Origin: Pseudobacteriovorax antillogorgiicola
GTDB lineage: Bacteria; Bdellovibrionota_B; Oligoflexia; Oligoflexales; Oligoflexaceae
DNA length: 64,000 nt
Reading direction: 5' to 3'
NCBI RefSeq assembly: GCF_900177345.1
Contig: NZ_FWZT01000011.1
Location: 62,001-126,000 of the forward strand
The position numbers were made by a program, and so were the translations under genes. The notes under the pieces were generated by a model. The model made no database searches and had not been told where the DNA came from. It saw nothing but the letters and a program-made list of their open reading frames with translations. Shown in pieces: positions 18,822 to 28,366 of this stretch (position 1 is the first letter of the stretch; each line of letters starts with the position of its first letter).

Positions 18822-21464
18822 CTATCCGGCTTGTTTCAGAATGTAATCTCGATTCCATGAAACTCTTAGAACACTTCCGGGCTGTGAGTCCTCACGATCC
18901 GTGAAACTCAGGCGAGCATCCAGAGCATTGGCAGCCTCAGCCACAACAGCCAAACCCACTCCACGGCCACTAGTCAGCGTCGCTGCCTCCATAGATGTGG
19001 TTTGATCTGAAAGAATCAAACGAGTCAGCTCTTCACGACTCGGACTTTGAAGGCCTAGATTCTCAGCTTTCCTCTCAAGTGCTTGCCAATGAATCCCGCC
19101 ACCACGATCAGAAAGCTCCAAGAAAGCCCTATCACCCTCTGTCCAAAGTCGAACCTCTATCTCTGCAAGTTTCACATCCTCCCCAATTTGACTACTGAAA
19201 ATAAATCCATGATCAACCGAGTTGCTGATACCGTGGCTAAGGATTTTATTCACAGCATCCCACTCTTTATCAGAAAGGGAAAACCACTCGTAGGTGATTT
19301 TCGATTGAAGCGTATAGCCAGCTTCTTTTAGCCTTTCTTCAGCATCGACAAAAAAATTCTGCAAAATTGGAAAAATACTTTTCTGGCTTCGATTCTCTGG
19401 CTTACTCGCCCAGATCAAATGGTATGCAGCACGATACTTAGCAATTTCCTCTAGAAGCTTGCTTCCAATCTTCCTTAAGCTTTCAAGATCATGACATAAA
19501 AGGGCTTGTTCGCTATCGTGAAGATAGTCAACCAATCGCTTAAAGCGAAGACTTCTGGCCTCTCCTTTAGCTGTATGTGCTAGCCTTAATACATGTTGAA
19601 ATGATTGATCGAAGCTAAAGGATTTAAGCTCATTGATTTGCTGTTTCATGTGTTCTAAAAAGTCATAGCCAACCGATTCTGCTTGGATCACTGTCAGCAA
19701 CCTTTCTTTATCTTCCGTTTCCTGTTGCAACCTCAACGACTCGCTCGCATCCCGAACAGACATGATAACTTCTTCAACATGGCTATTTTCGATAATAGGT
19801 GTCCAATACAGAAAAAGCGGTTGGTCATTCAAAAGGATTTGGTCGGGCAACTGTAGTGCATTCACTTCCCAGGAAAACGTTTCTTCTCCTAAAACGCTGC
19901 GCATGACCTCGCGACAGCGGGAAGTATCATCGTTACCCAAACCTAACTTTTCAAAAAGTTGCTCCAAGGTGAATGATTCTAGCCGATCTGCAATAAGTTC
20001 ACGGGAATATTTCGAGTACACAGGCTTTATTCTAGCCGCTCGATCGATCACAACGATGCCCTCATCAATGTGATCGAGAACATGCTGTAAGTCTTTCTTC
20101 TGCTGGGTTATATCTGCTGATTGGATTTTGATGAAACGATTGGCCCTTATGATGTAGAACAATGCAGCGAGGAGAAGTACGAAAGCCCCACTTACCAGGT
20201 AAAGCAAGTTTTGAATCGTCTCACCAGACCTAATTTTTTCATCTTTGAGTAACGATTCTATTTCGAGGCGTCTTAATTCGTTATTACTGGCTGCACGAGC
20301 TGTACGCTTGCGGAATTCAGGCTCAATTTTTTCTTCGTACATCTGCACAAATTGCCTTAATGCCGATAACTCCTCAGCTTCTCCCTTCAGCTTCACTAGC
20401 CTTTTATTGATGTCGGTTAAAACCTCGATGGTCGTGTTGGGATGTAGCTCAAAGCATGATTTTAAGCTGGTTTCAGGGTCCCAGTTGTGCCTTGCTAGTG
20501 CCTGATAACAGGCATGATAACCACCTTTTACTTTGCTAATGCTCAGCAGCGACTCAAGCTTCTTTAAAAGCGCCTTAGAATCTTCATATCGCCCTAACTC
20601 CGATGCAGCTAAGGCAGCGAAACTCCAGGAACCTAGTTGATACTCAGGCTTCAAAGCGGACTTCATAAAGTTTTCGTAGCCTCTTTGATAGTCATAAAGA
20701 TGAAGCGTGTACGCAATTCCGATATTGAATGAAGCTAGCTTTGCTATATCATCGTATTCAGATTTTGCCTCTGGACCAGGCGCTGATTTGAGTCTTTCTT
20801 TACTTAACGTTCTAATGTTCTCTAAGATCTCGATCCCCTTACCCACATACTCATCATCGCCATGGACAATGTAGAGAGTTGCCAAGTTGAATTCGACATT
20901 TATCAACTGAAATGTGTCTTCCTTTGGAACCATTTCCTGAACTTTCAAAAACGACGCCAGAGCTTCGGCAATGTCACCTTCCAGGGATTGTAACCAACCA
21001 ATCGCCATCATCAGTTCAATTGCAAGATCGTGACGATCCATAGCGACTGCATCGCGAAACGTAGCTCGATGTTGTTGGATCGCTTGCTTATTGCTAATTT
21101 TAGATTCTAAGGACTCTGTACACCAGTAACGATACTTGATGTCGAAAGGCTTCGGCCTTGCAATGGAAGTGCAGATTTCACTGCCTTTTTCCCGATTGCT
21201 CTTATAGAACTGAATCCTAAAGATCTCTCTATAGGTCATGTAGTAGCGAAGCGATCCGTCTGACGTTTTCTCTAGTTCCTGATTCAGCCATTGCAAGCTA
21301 CGGTCAGCTTCCCATGTAAGGAAGTCCTCGGGAAGATAGATATTTAGTTCTTTTTCGAAGGCTTCTAGCTGGCTTTTCATGTGATCGTAGTCAGGCTCCG
21401 CAGTCGCCATCGGACTGATGACCCACATAACTAGGTAATAAAATGCTCTGGTAAACTTACCCAT
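18822..21464 (-). CDS. TPR / PAS / Hpt / HATPase CheA-like kinase
   Basis: 880 residues. A signal peptide (to about 22) is followed by ~400 residues of helical TPR-like repeats in the periplasm, a transmembrane helix (~425-445), a PAS-like domain (~470-590), an Hpt domain with His630 in the motif LAHTAKGEARSL, and a HATPase domain with ISNSVDHG (N box), LSDRGGGI (G1) and SGRGVGL (G2). No HisKA dimerisation domain is present; instead Hpt and ATPase are combined as in CheA P1 and P4, but without CheW or receiver parts. A partner response regulator must lie elsewhere. A second protein of this plan lies at 44188-46959. Confidence 0.8.
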   Translation of the reverse strand: MGKFTRAFYYLVMWVISPMATAEPDYDHMKSQLEAFEKELNIYLPEDFLTWEADRSLQWLNQELEKTSDGSLRYYMTYREIFRIQFYKSNREKGSEICTSIARPKPFDIKYRYWCTESLESKISNKQAIQQHRATFRDAVAMDRHDLAIELMMAIGWLQSLEGDIAEALASFLKVQEMVPKEDTFQLINVEFNLATLYIVHGDDEYVGKGIEILENIRTLSKERLKSAPGPEAKSEYDDIAKLASFNIGIAYTLHLYDYQRGYENFMKSALKPEYQLGSWSFAALAASELGRYEDSKALLKKLESLLSISKVKGGYHACYQALARHNWDPETSLKSCFELHPNTTIEVLTDINKRLVKLKGEAEELSALRQFVQMYEEKIEPEFRKRTARAASNNELRRLEIESLLKDEKIRSGETIQNLLYLVSGAFVLLLAALFYIIRANRFIKIQSADITQQKKDLQHVLDHIDEGIVVIDRAARIKPVYSKYSRELIADRLESFTLEQLFEKLGLGNDDTSRCREVMRSVLGEETFSWEVNALQLPDQILLNDQPLFLYWTPIIENSHVEEVIMSVRDASESLRLQQETEDKERLLTVIQAESVGYDFLEHMKQQINELKSFSFDQSFQHVLRLAHTAKGEARSLRFKRLVDYLHDSEQALLCHDLESLRKIGSKLLEEIAKYRAAYHLIWASKPENRSQKSIFPILQNFFVDAEERLKEAGYTLQSKITYEWFSLSDKEWDAVNKILSHGISNSVDHGFIFSSQIGEDVKLAEIEVRLWTEGDRAFLELSDRGGGIHWQALERKAENLGLQSPSREELTRLILSDQTTSMEAATLTSGRGVGLAVVAEAANALDARLSFTDREDSQPGSVLRVSWNRDYILKQAG

Positions 21465-21563
21465 AAAACGTCGCTAGCTGAAGGTGGAGGCAATGAGCCT
21501 CTTAAGTATACAAGCTTTAATCTGATCATTCGTAGGAAGGCATCGCCTAGCGTTTGATGCTTG

Positions 21564-22319
21564 TTACGGTGTGTGGCGGTAGCGGCTGAGGACCTCTTGC
21601 AAGGCAGATTTTCCTAGCTCTTTAATCTCTTGATCGAACCCTTTCAGCTCATCTCGGTATTTGCCATGGTAGAGCAACTTGTAGTCAAAGTTGCCGAAGT
21701 CATTTTTCGAGCTGTGGATCTTAGGAGCAAGCTGAGTCGCCTCGGCAATCCACCAACCGACTCTTTCTGTAACCAGTGCGTAGTTGATCCGCTTTAAGCT
21801 AATGAGCTTGATCAGATGCTGCTCACTCTTGGCATCAATCCGCTGGACTTGCTTCCCACGAAACAGGTCCTCAACTCGTTGATGGTAGGTGTACCCGCGA
21901 ACAACTCCGAGCTTTTTCCCTTTTAAAGACGCAAGAGTAAAATTATCAAGGTTCAGACCCTTATGAGCAAATATGACATCTCTCACACGGATGATAGGAG
22001 CAGTGAAAAAGTAACCATCCGGTTTTTTTACCCATTGCTCAGTAGTCAGCGCTCCCTCGATTCTTCCTGCCTTGAGTTCTCGGTGTAACCTCTTTTCAGC
22101 CATGATTATAGGCTTGAAGTTCAGACCACGAGCTTCCAAGAGTGAGTCGAACAGATCTTTGATGATTCCGCCCGTCACTGACTTGCCACTGGCAATGGAG
22201 AATGGTGGAAAACCATCATCAGAGCTTGCTACAACTACATGAAATGTCTTCTCAGATCCTTGCAATTTTGCCTGAAAAAAAGCAAAGCTAAATAAAAAAG
22301 CTAGAAACCCATGGCACAT
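21564..22319 (-). CDS. periplasmic solute-binding protein, SBP_bac_3 type
   Basis: 251 residues with a signal peptide, then the family pattern of amino-acid-type binding proteins: DDGFPPFSIASGKSVTGGIIKDLFDSLLE, then EGALTTEQWVKKPDGYFFTAPI, then LKGKKLGVVRGYTYHQRVEDLF. No ABC permease or ATPase gene is adjacent. Orphan members are common in this group and can act as sensory ligand carriers or in an unlinked transporter. Ligand unknown. Confidence 0.75.
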   Translation of the reverse strand: MCHGFLAFLFSFAFFQAKLQGSEKTFHVVVASSDDGFPPFSIASGKSVTGGIIKDLFDSLLEARGLNFKPIIMAEKRLHRELKAGRIEGALTTEQWVKKPDGYFFTAPIIRVRDVIFAHKGLNLDNFTLASLKGKKLGVVRGYTYHQRVEDLFRGKQVQRIDAKSEQHLIKLISLKRINYALVTERVGWWIAEATQLAPKIHSSKNDFGNFDYKLLYHGKYRDELKGFDQEIKELGKSALQEVLSRYRHTP

Positions 22320-22410
22320 GGCGTGCGTTCCTACAAGTGAGTTGGTAACTCATTTATACTGACAAATAATGGAGCCCCATGGAAGGACATACTGCGAACC
22401 TACCAAATAA

Positions 22411-22644
22411 CTAAGATTTGTGGACAAGTTTCACACGCCCCACCTCTCCGGTCTCTAGCTTCACCTTAATTCCGTGGGGATGCTGCGGAGAGTTCGTTAG
22501 GATTTTTGAGACCACTCCCTGCGTCAGTTCACCTGACTGCTGATGATGCTTTTGTACCACTTCAACAACGTCGCCAACTTTTATATTTTTTCGAAAAGTT
22601 CCATCTTGCACTGTGATCTCCCTAAGTTTTGGATCCGCTGACAT
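22411..22644 (-). CDS. YwbE-family small protein
   Basis: 77 residues from the ATG at 22644 (a GTG at 22704 would add 20 residues that do not fit the family). The sequence FRKNIKVGDVVEVVQKHHQQSG, then GVVSKILTNSPQHPHGIKVKLETGEVGRVK, matches the conserved YwbE (DUF2196) family along its whole length. These are soluble beta-barrel proteins of unknown function, often suggested to bind nucleic acid. No clear operon partner. Confidence 0.8.
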   Translation of the reverse strand: MSADPKLREITVQDGTFRKNIKVGDVVEVVQKHHQQSGELTQGVVSKILTNSPQHPHGIKVKLETGEVGRVKLVHKS

Positions 22645-22806
22645 GCTGCAAACTCTATTTAGCACGAAATAGTGTACCTGGATATTAGTACTAGTTGTTT
22701 TCACTGGATCTTAGTAGCATTGCCATTCTGAATAACATCCAATGGAATGAGGGCGGCTTCTGCTATCTAGGGCTTTTTCGGGGCTTCAAAGAGACGTCAA
22801 CAGCCC

Positions 22807-25179
22807 CTAGTAAAAGCTAGCCCTAAGACGAATTCCAAAACTCACAGGCTCTTCTAGGAACTGAAGTCGGTCCGGATAAGTATTGCTTGAACCGGTGCTT
22901 ACGTAGTAGCGCTTCTTACTCTGCAAGACATTTTCACCAAAAATCGTGACCAGATATTCAAGTTTGGGTGAGGACTGCCAAAGGTAACTCATAGCTAGGT
23001 TAAGACTGTAGTCCAGCTGATAGGCATCTTTCGCTTCAAGGTTTCTTTTCCTTTCCAAAAAATCAAGTCTTTGGCTTTCAAAAGCTTCCAATTCAGCGTC
23101 CTGCAAAACACTGGTATCAAAATTCGCATAGGCATTCTCGTACATTCCCATCTCATCGTATGAACCTTGGTAATTCCAATAGATTTGCATGTTTGCCAGA
23201 AATCGCAGACGTCTATTGAGTAGGTTTTCGATATACATAAGCTTTGTGGACTGATTCGACCAGTTATTTAAGTCATCTCCGTAGCTTTCCAAGAGAAGTG
23301 GAACATCACCTCTTGTTTGATAGTAGTAGTCTGCAAAAGAGATGTTATTGCGGTTTGTGCCGTCTTTTAAACCCTCGTTCATGTCGACACTAATTGGATC
23401 GAGAAACGAATGGCTCAAACGAAACTCCCTATGATAACTTTTGTAAGCGGCATCAAGCTCAAGACCAAGTAGCCCTAGATCTGCTAGCAGCTCCAAATTT
23501 TGACCCGTAAATCCAACCGAGTGCACTCTGTTATAAAATGCCCTAAAATTCACAGTTGTTTTTGGAATGGAGGTGTTGGTCAAGGAAATTTCGAGGCCGT
23601 CGATAGTTTCATGCTTGGATTTCTCTTCGTATTTATGATTCAGATACTGCGCCCTGAGTGGCATCATACGCGACGCCCGCTGTGCTGTTACAACGCCGTA
23701 ATTAGTTTCGTTAACTTGCAGGCCCAGCGACAGGCGAGGAGAAAACATAGGATCGGATATGTCAGGTATATCCAATCGATGGGCATAGATAAGATGCCAC
23801 CTTTCTGAGGGGTTAAAAATCGACTCCAAAAGGTGAGAATGGGTTATGAATTCCAGACCTGAACCGATTTCCTCTGCGGTTTCTGCGGTCGGTAACCGAT
23901 CGATCCGCGGATCTGGGTTCTGTAAGTAAACAGATTTTTCAACATCACTTAGAAAATCGACACCCTCATAGATCCATATGTGATCACGACTCTTTCCCCA
24001 TGGAGCTTCAACTGTAATGTGATTCATTTGATAGCCAGTAATGAGTTCAGTACGATCAAATTTCCCCTGATAGAGCAGCGACGCGGAGCTTCTATTCTGA
24101 GAAAACGCATATTGATCAATATTATTTGAGCTTGATATTCTATACTCTTCTGCTCGCACTCGATAACGTATATATTCTTGGCTATCAAAGCTAAATTCTG
24201 TTTTTAAGCTTTGATTCTCCGCGAGACTAAACTTGCGATTGAAGCTGGCAATGGCTCCCCTGATACCTACTTGCCGACGAGATACTTCTTCATTTGGATT
24301 ACCATTTAGATCACTTAAAACTATTTGAGGGTTGAAATGATGAGTCTGACCAGATTGGGTGTAGCGGAACCATACATTCCACTCGTTGCCATGCCTTATA
24401 TCGATCAGAGCCTTGATCTGTGGCCTGGTTAAACCATCAGCTAGGTAAGCTTGAGGGTTTTCTAGGTATCCATCGCTCAAGTCCCTATAATACTGCGGCT
24501 CCTGATACCCATCAGTTTTTCTATAGGAGAAATAGGTAAAAACATCGGAACGATTGATTGAGTCAGCTAGTGATAGACTGAGCCCTCGGCTATTAGGACC
24601 AAGCACATGAGTCAGTTCGCTTGAAACTAATTGATGCTTCGCCTTAGCCGTGCGAGTTATGATATTTATAACACCAGCTATGGCACCAGTACCGTAAGTG
24701 ACTGACCCTGGCCCTCTAACAACTTCAATCCGTTCAATGTCCTGAAGGTCCCAGTTGTCTAACTCAAGAATCGCTCCTTCATATACCATGTTCGTGATAT
24801 TTTTTCCGTTGACCAAGAGGAGCAACTTATAGTTTTCTGCAGCTATTAGGCCTCGAATACCGATCTTACTGCCTTCGGAATGAGTCATCAGTAACAATCC
24901 AGGCACGTGTTGCTCCAGCAGGTTAGCAAGGCTTCTTGCACTGGTAAGTTCAATATCTGCTCTGTCAATAATCGTGACAGCAGAGGCGGACTTTGCACCT
25001 ATGGACTCACGTAAGCTACCCGTACTAACTTTGGTGCTAAGCAATTCCTCCGCGGATAGCTCCATGAGGTCTTGCAGATTCTCTGAGGTTGCTGCAAAAA
25101 GTGTGTGGCTGAAAGTTGCCATTACCAATAAGCAACTCAAGTAGCGATGGTTGGATTGCGACTTTAGGAGAATAAACAT
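22807..25179 (-). CDS. TonB-dependent outer-membrane receptor
   Basis: 790 residues with a signal peptide, then a plug domain (~45-180) carrying SASAVTIIDRADIELTSARSLANLLE, DIERIEVVRGPGSVTYGTGAIAGVINIIT, followed by a long beta-barrel ending in Phe-Tyr (RLRASFY), as expected for an outer-membrane barrel. Such receptors import iron chelates, cobalamin or sugars with energy from TonB. No siderophore gene is adjacent. I saw no convincing Fur box in the 200 bp upstream, so the substrate and control are open. Confidence 0.9.
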   Translation of the reverse strand: MFILLKSQSNHRYLSCLLVMATFSHTLFAATSENLQDLMELSAEELLSTKVSTGSLRESIGAKSASAVTIIDRADIELTSARSLANLLEQHVPGLLLMTHSEGSKIGIRGLIAAENYKLLLLVNGKNITNMVYEGAILELDNWDLQDIERIEVVRGPGSVTYGTGAIAGVINIITRTAKAKHQLVSSELTHVLGPNSRGLSLSLADSINRSDVFTYFSYRKTDGYQEPQYYRDLSDGYLENPQAYLADGLTRPQIKALIDIRHGNEWNVWFRYTQSGQTHHFNPQIVLSDLNGNPNEEVSRRQVGIRGAIASFNRKFSLAENQSLKTEFSFDSQEYIRYRVRAEEYRISSSNNIDQYAFSQNRSSASLLYQGKFDRTELITGYQMNHITVEAPWGKSRDHIWIYEGVDFLSDVEKSVYLQNPDPRIDRLPTAETAEEIGSGLEFITHSHLLESIFNPSERWHLIYAHRLDIPDISDPMFSPRLSLGLQVNETNYGVVTAQRASRMMPLRAQYLNHKYEEKSKHETIDGLEISLTNTSIPKTTVNFRAFYNRVHSVGFTGQNLELLADLGLLGLELDAAYKSYHREFRLSHSFLDPISVDMNEGLKDGTNRNNISFADYYYQTRGDVPLLLESYGDDLNNWSNQSTKLMYIENLLNRRLRFLANMQIYWNYQGSYDEMGMYENAYANFDTSVLQDAELEAFESQRLDFLERKRNLEAKDAYQLDYSLNLAMSYLWQSSPKLEYLVTIFGENVLQSKKRYYVSTGSSNTYPDRLQFLEEPVSFGIRLRASFY

Positions 25180-25381
25180 TGTTGATAGTCTTTAAATTTA
25201 TTTATATGGAGCGAGAATGGTTTCATAATCTTGTGATATAAACATGCAGTCAACAGCTTAATCTCCAGATAAAAATCAGGAGCAAGAAAAACGAAACGGT
25301 AATGATTCAAATACGGGGTTTCACTTAAAGAATCACACGACCTCAGAGAACATTGGTCAAGAAGAGAAGATACAGCGGTAG

Positions 25382-25636
25382 GTGAGCACCTACTACCACG
25401 AACTTAACAAGTCGTTAGCGATTATGATCGGCTATCTGAAACTCATGATGAAGCGCGAGGCGTTTATCCCGACCTTATGAAAAAGACTGATGGTAGCTCT
25501 TGATAGAATCAATCACGTGGTGAAAAATCTTGATCATATTGCTAGGGGAGACGTGGAAGTCGTTGAAACTACCGAATGGACTTCGATGCTGGACATCCAT
25601 CAAACTAGACAACCCGTTAATGACAAAGCCATCTAA
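25382..25636 (+). pseudogene. remnant of a histidine-kinase dimerisation domain
   Basis: One frame reads YYHELNKSLAIMIGYLKLMM, a recognisable HisKA box (HELNxxL) whose His would be the phosphoacceptor. It is interrupted by an in-frame TGA at 25478-25480 and continues as RINHVVKNLDHIARGDVEVVE with a kinase-like helix pattern until TAA at 25634. A stop precedes it immediately, and no ATPase domain follows. This is a fragment of the bacterium's own decayed signalling gene, not a working one. Expression is unlikely. The rest of the 25180-25689 interval shows nothing else recognisable. Confidence 0.55.
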
Positions 25637-25689
25637 CCGATACTTGCCGATCAGTGGCTTCAAAAAAACGGTTTTGACAACGAACAGTT

Positions 25690-26001
25690 TTACTCTTCTT
25701 CGCTCTTCCCACCATCTGGCTTGCGAGTTCGTTTGCCAGGCTTCGCTAAAATCTCTAGGTAAAAGCCCTCTTCATTTTCCGAAAATATCCTACTAATAGC
25801 CTTATTGATCTCTGCAATATGAATCGCCGCGGCACGATCCTCAGATACTCCAATCTTACAATCAAAGTCCCAGTAGTCAGCACCTTCTGGGAGTGTTTTC
25901 CGGCGCTCTCGGCCTATATACTTCTTTATTTCATACTTAATCGCATCTACCTGTCGTTCGGGCTTCTTATTTGACGATGCGAAGCTGAATGTTTTCTTCA
26001 T
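25690..26001 (-). CDS. DUF6172-like small protein
   Basis: 103 residues, highly charged and without a signal peptide or membrane helix. The segments QVDAIKYEIKKYIGRERRKTLPEGADYWDFDC and EILAKPGKRTRKP match a conserved uncharacterised bacterial family that I recall as DUF6172. It is probably cytoplasmic. Function unknown. It lies between the kinase remnant and the tRNA-Ala. Confidence 0.7.
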   Translation of the reverse strand: MKKTFSFASSNKKPERQVDAIKYEIKKYIGRERRKTLPEGADYWDFDCKIGVSEDRAAAIHIAEINKAISRIFSENEEGFYLEILAKPGKRTRKPDGGKSEEE

Positions 26002-26103
26002 CTCTATTCCCTAGCAAATTTTTAAAAAGTTTACCGTTATGATTCTATCGGCTTCCACATAGATTAGTGTGCAATTGCCGCTGGAGCTTGAAAGGCTCGA
26101 AAC

Positions 26104-26140
26104 AAAAAAGCCGAATAGCTCATCGCTATTCGGCTTTTTT
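26104..26140 (-). terminator. strong rho-independent terminator after tRNA-Ala
   Basis: AAAAAAGCCGAATAGC and GCTATTCGGCTTTTTT are perfect 16-bp complements around a 5-nt loop (TCATC). The inner 10 bp are GC-containing and the outer part is an A/T run on each side, so it can stop transcription on both strands. It directly abuts the encoded CCA end of the tRNA. Confidence 0.9.
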
Positions 26141-26215
26141 GGTGGAGGTAAGCGGAGTCGAACCGCTGACCCTCAGAATGCAAATCTGATGCTCTACCAA
26201 CTGAGCTATACCCCC
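26140..26215 (-). tRNA. tRNA-Ala (anticodon UGC)
   Basis: The minus strand reads as a full cloverleaf: acceptor GGGGGTA pairs with TACCTCC, the D arm carries TAGCTCAGTTGGTAGAGCA, the anticodon stem TCAGA/TCTGA encloses the loop TTTGCAT with anticodon TGC, and the T arm carries GGTTCGACTCC. A CCA tail appears to be encoded (26140-26142). A strong terminator follows at once. No integration-type duplication of the 3' end is seen nearby. Confidence 0.95.
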
Positions 26216-26265
26216 TTGAGTGGGAAAGATAATGCATGAGTCCCTGGGATCACGCAAGGAAAAAA

Positions 26266-26694
26266 TTAACTATTTCTAGGAATATGGTAGATTTTTGCTC
26301 TAGGCTCAGCCTTCTTGACTCTCCTCTTGGCAGGAACTAGCTTAACTGTCGCGCTCAAACCCAACCAGATCGACAAGCCATAGAGCCCCGCCTCCCAACC
26401 TACGACTTGGCGACGGAGTTCGACCATCAGGATCAGTAAACTGACTCCTTGAAGCGCAAACCCCAAAATCAGTCCACCATAAAGATTTTTTTGCTCTAAC
26501 CAGGACCATTCATGGTGGCCAGCAATGATCAATTCCAGAAGACTAGTGTGATAGAAACCGAATGTAAACGTACCAAAAGATAGGCCAAGCAACGATAGCG
26601 CATAGGTTCCCCATGGTCCCCTAGGAATCATATACCAGATTAGGGACCACCCCATTGCCATGACCCAGATTCTAACTAACATTAGCCAGCGCAT
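26266..26694 (-). CDS. small inner-membrane protein, unknown function
   Basis: 142 residues with four predicted hydrophobic helices (about 5-24, 29-53, 70-93, 101-119) and a basic C-terminal tail rich in Lys/Arg (PAKRRVKKAEPRAK), which places the tail in the cytoplasm. No signature motif is visible. It lies just upstream of the tRNA on the same strand but is probably separate. I do not recognise it. The 238 bp between it and the diguanylate cyclase gene hold nothing I can name. Confidence 0.6.
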   Translation of the reverse strand: MRWLMLVRIWVMAMGWSLIWYMIPRGPWGTYALSLLGLSFGTFTFGFYHTSLLELIIAGHHEWSWLEQKNLYGGLILGFALQGVSLLILMVELRRQVVGWEAGLYGLSIWLGLSATVKLVPAKRRVKKAEPRAKIYHIPRNS

Positions 26695-26932
26695 AGCTGA
26701 ACCTCAGAACTAGACTATTAAAAGAGCTCGTCTCAAAACAGGCTCTCGTACAAGCTTTCAATTTGATGTCTAAAGCATAGTCTTAGGCCAGGCATTGATA
26801 AATTTAAAGTAAATTTTTTATAACCATTTGGTAGTTCATCATCGCAAGTGGTAGGAAAACCCCAGTGGATCAAGCTTTGAGTGATAGCACTGGATCTACC
26901 GCGCATCTCTGTACAAAGACTCAATTGACAAG

Positions 26933-27682
26933 TTAGGCACCATGCTTTTCCACATCAAAGAATGCGGGATCATCATCCAAGACTACCTGATTGCGGCCCG
27001 CATCCTTAGCTTTATAAAGAAGATGATCAGCCCGTTCCGCAATCATCTCCACGGAACCATTAGCTGTGCACTTCATTGCAGCTACACCAAAACTTGCGGT
27101 CACTTTGATATTAAATTCTTTGTAGGTGAAAGTTGTGGCCTCAATCACATGCCGCACCCGCTCCGCGACGACTCCTGCCATGACCAAGTCAGTACGGGGT
27201 AGACAAATCACAAATTCATCTCCCCCGAATCGTGCAGCAACATCTGTCTCGCGCAGGCCTTCACTGATTATGAAGCCAACTTTTTTCAGAACTGCACTAC
27301 CCACCATATGATTATTATCATCATTCACATCTTTAAAATTATCGATGTCCATCATAATCACAGACAGATAGTCTTTGTAGCGAACACCAAGCTGGTAGTG
27401 GTGGTCTGCCTTGCGAAAAAAAGCTTTTTGGTTAAGGAGAATAGTTAGATTGTCCTGCTCCAAAAATCGAAATAGGACATCTTGATAAGAACCAACAATA
27501 AAACCAAAAGCTCCTAGAGAAATAGCTGTTGATAAAAACATATAGAGGTAGATACCCTGATGAGTTGCTTCATAGTTAAAAAGGCGACACATCAGAAACC
27601 AGCCCGACGGCGCCAGCGACGCGACTACGAAGCCGACCATCATAAAAAGATATTTTCGCTGTAGATTGAAAATAAATTTCAT
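26933..27682 (-). CDS. membrane diguanylate cyclase (GGDEF)
   Basis: 249 residues from the ATG at 27682, preceded by AGAGGAAAAG (an upstream frame start lacks a site). Two transmembrane helices lie in the first ~85 residues, then a full GGDEF domain: DNLTILLNQKAFFRK, MMDIDNFKDVNDDNNHMVGSAVL, and RETDVAARFGGDEF. The intact GGDEF implies synthesis of cyclic di-GMP, and RETD five residues upstream is an intact inhibitory I-site, so product feedback is likely. There is no extra sensory domain beyond the short membrane part. Confidence 0.9.
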   Translation of the reverse strand: MKFIFNLQRKYLFMMVGFVVASLAPSGWFLMCRLFNYEATHQGIYLYMFLSTAISLGAFGFIVGSYQDVLFRFLEQDNLTILLNQKAFFRKADHHYQLGVRYKDYLSVIMMDIDNFKDVNDDNNHMVGSAVLKKVGFIISEGLRETDVAARFGGDEFVICLPRTDLVMAGVVAERVRHVIEATTFTYKEFNIKVTASFGVAAMKCTANGSVEMIAERADHLLYKAKDAGRNQVVLDDDPAFFDVEKHGA

Positions 27683-27808
27683 TACTTTTCCTCTACCCTG
27701 AATATCGGTGGATAAAGAAAAGGACATGATGCAATTTTTACCGATCTTTTGTTGATGGAAAGACTGTTTCGAAGGAGGGGAGTGGGCCCTTTGTGAGCCC
27801 TTGCAAAA

Positions 27809-28366
27809 CTAAATGGGGCGATAGTTGTTGAGGAAGTCTTGGTAACGACCCCTCTCATCCTTTGCTTTCTCGAACTCAGGATGCTGGGTTACAAACTCGA
27901 ATAGATTTTCTGCCTTCTCACATTCCTGAACGCCGATTGCCGTCACTGCACCGATGAACTGAGCTGCCCAAGCTGGGCCGATGCGAGCTGGGTCTTCCAA
28001 GCTCTTTTCCATGAGAACGAAAGGCCATTCTCCATATAGTTCCTTGAACGCCAAATATGACTTTTTTCGAAACTGAATAAACGGAAAATAACCATCCCGT
28101 TTAGCAATGTGTTCAATATAGTTTTCAAATTCTTTCTTGTGAGCTTGTTTTAGCTGAGTACGAATCCATGCCTCATCCTGAATCTTGTCCTTAGCGACGG
28201 CCATCTTAGCAATTCGAATGACACTTTTTCCGTTAAATTTCCACTTTATGGACATTTTCTCAATTTGTTCCCTCACTATCATCGACGCAAAGTTAAGCAG
28301 CTCAGGATCCAAATATTGTCGCACGTCATACTCCTCTCGGGGCAAGTTCAATCGATTATACGGCAT
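27809..28366 (-). CDS. cytoplasmic protein of unknown function
   Basis: 185 residues from the ATG at 28366, preceded by GGGGGATC. The longer frame to 28483 adds a Cys/Arg-rich 39-residue stretch that looks non-coding. The protein is helical and charged, without signal or membrane segments, and starts MPYNRLNLPREEYDVRQYLD. No catalytic motif is recognisable and I cannot assign a family. It is downstream of the ndh-like gene on the same strand, separated by about 200 bp. Confidence 0.6.
   Translation of the reverse strand: MPYNRLNLPREEYDVRQYLDPELLNFASMIVREQIEKMSIKWKFNGKSVIRIAKMAVAKDKIQDEAWIRTQLKQAHKKEFENYIEHIAKRDGYFPFIQFRKKSYLAFKELYGEWPFVLMEKSLEDPARIGPAWAAQFIGAVTAIGVQECEKAENLFEFVTQHPEFEKAKDERGRYQDFLNNYRPI

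Noticed and set aside
25475-25663. 62-codon minus-strand frame opposite the kinase remnant
   Set aside because: It is the antisense of the HisKA-like remnant; the plus-strand reading has clear family resemblance and this one has none.
26104-26215. tRNA-Ala as a possible integration site of a mobile element
   Set aside because: I found no integrase gene and no duplicated tRNA 3' end nearby.
26733-26924. 63-codon minus-strand frame upstream of the diguanylate cyclase stop
   Set aside because: It starts at TTG without a ribosome site, has no recognisable pattern, and its composition looks non-coding.
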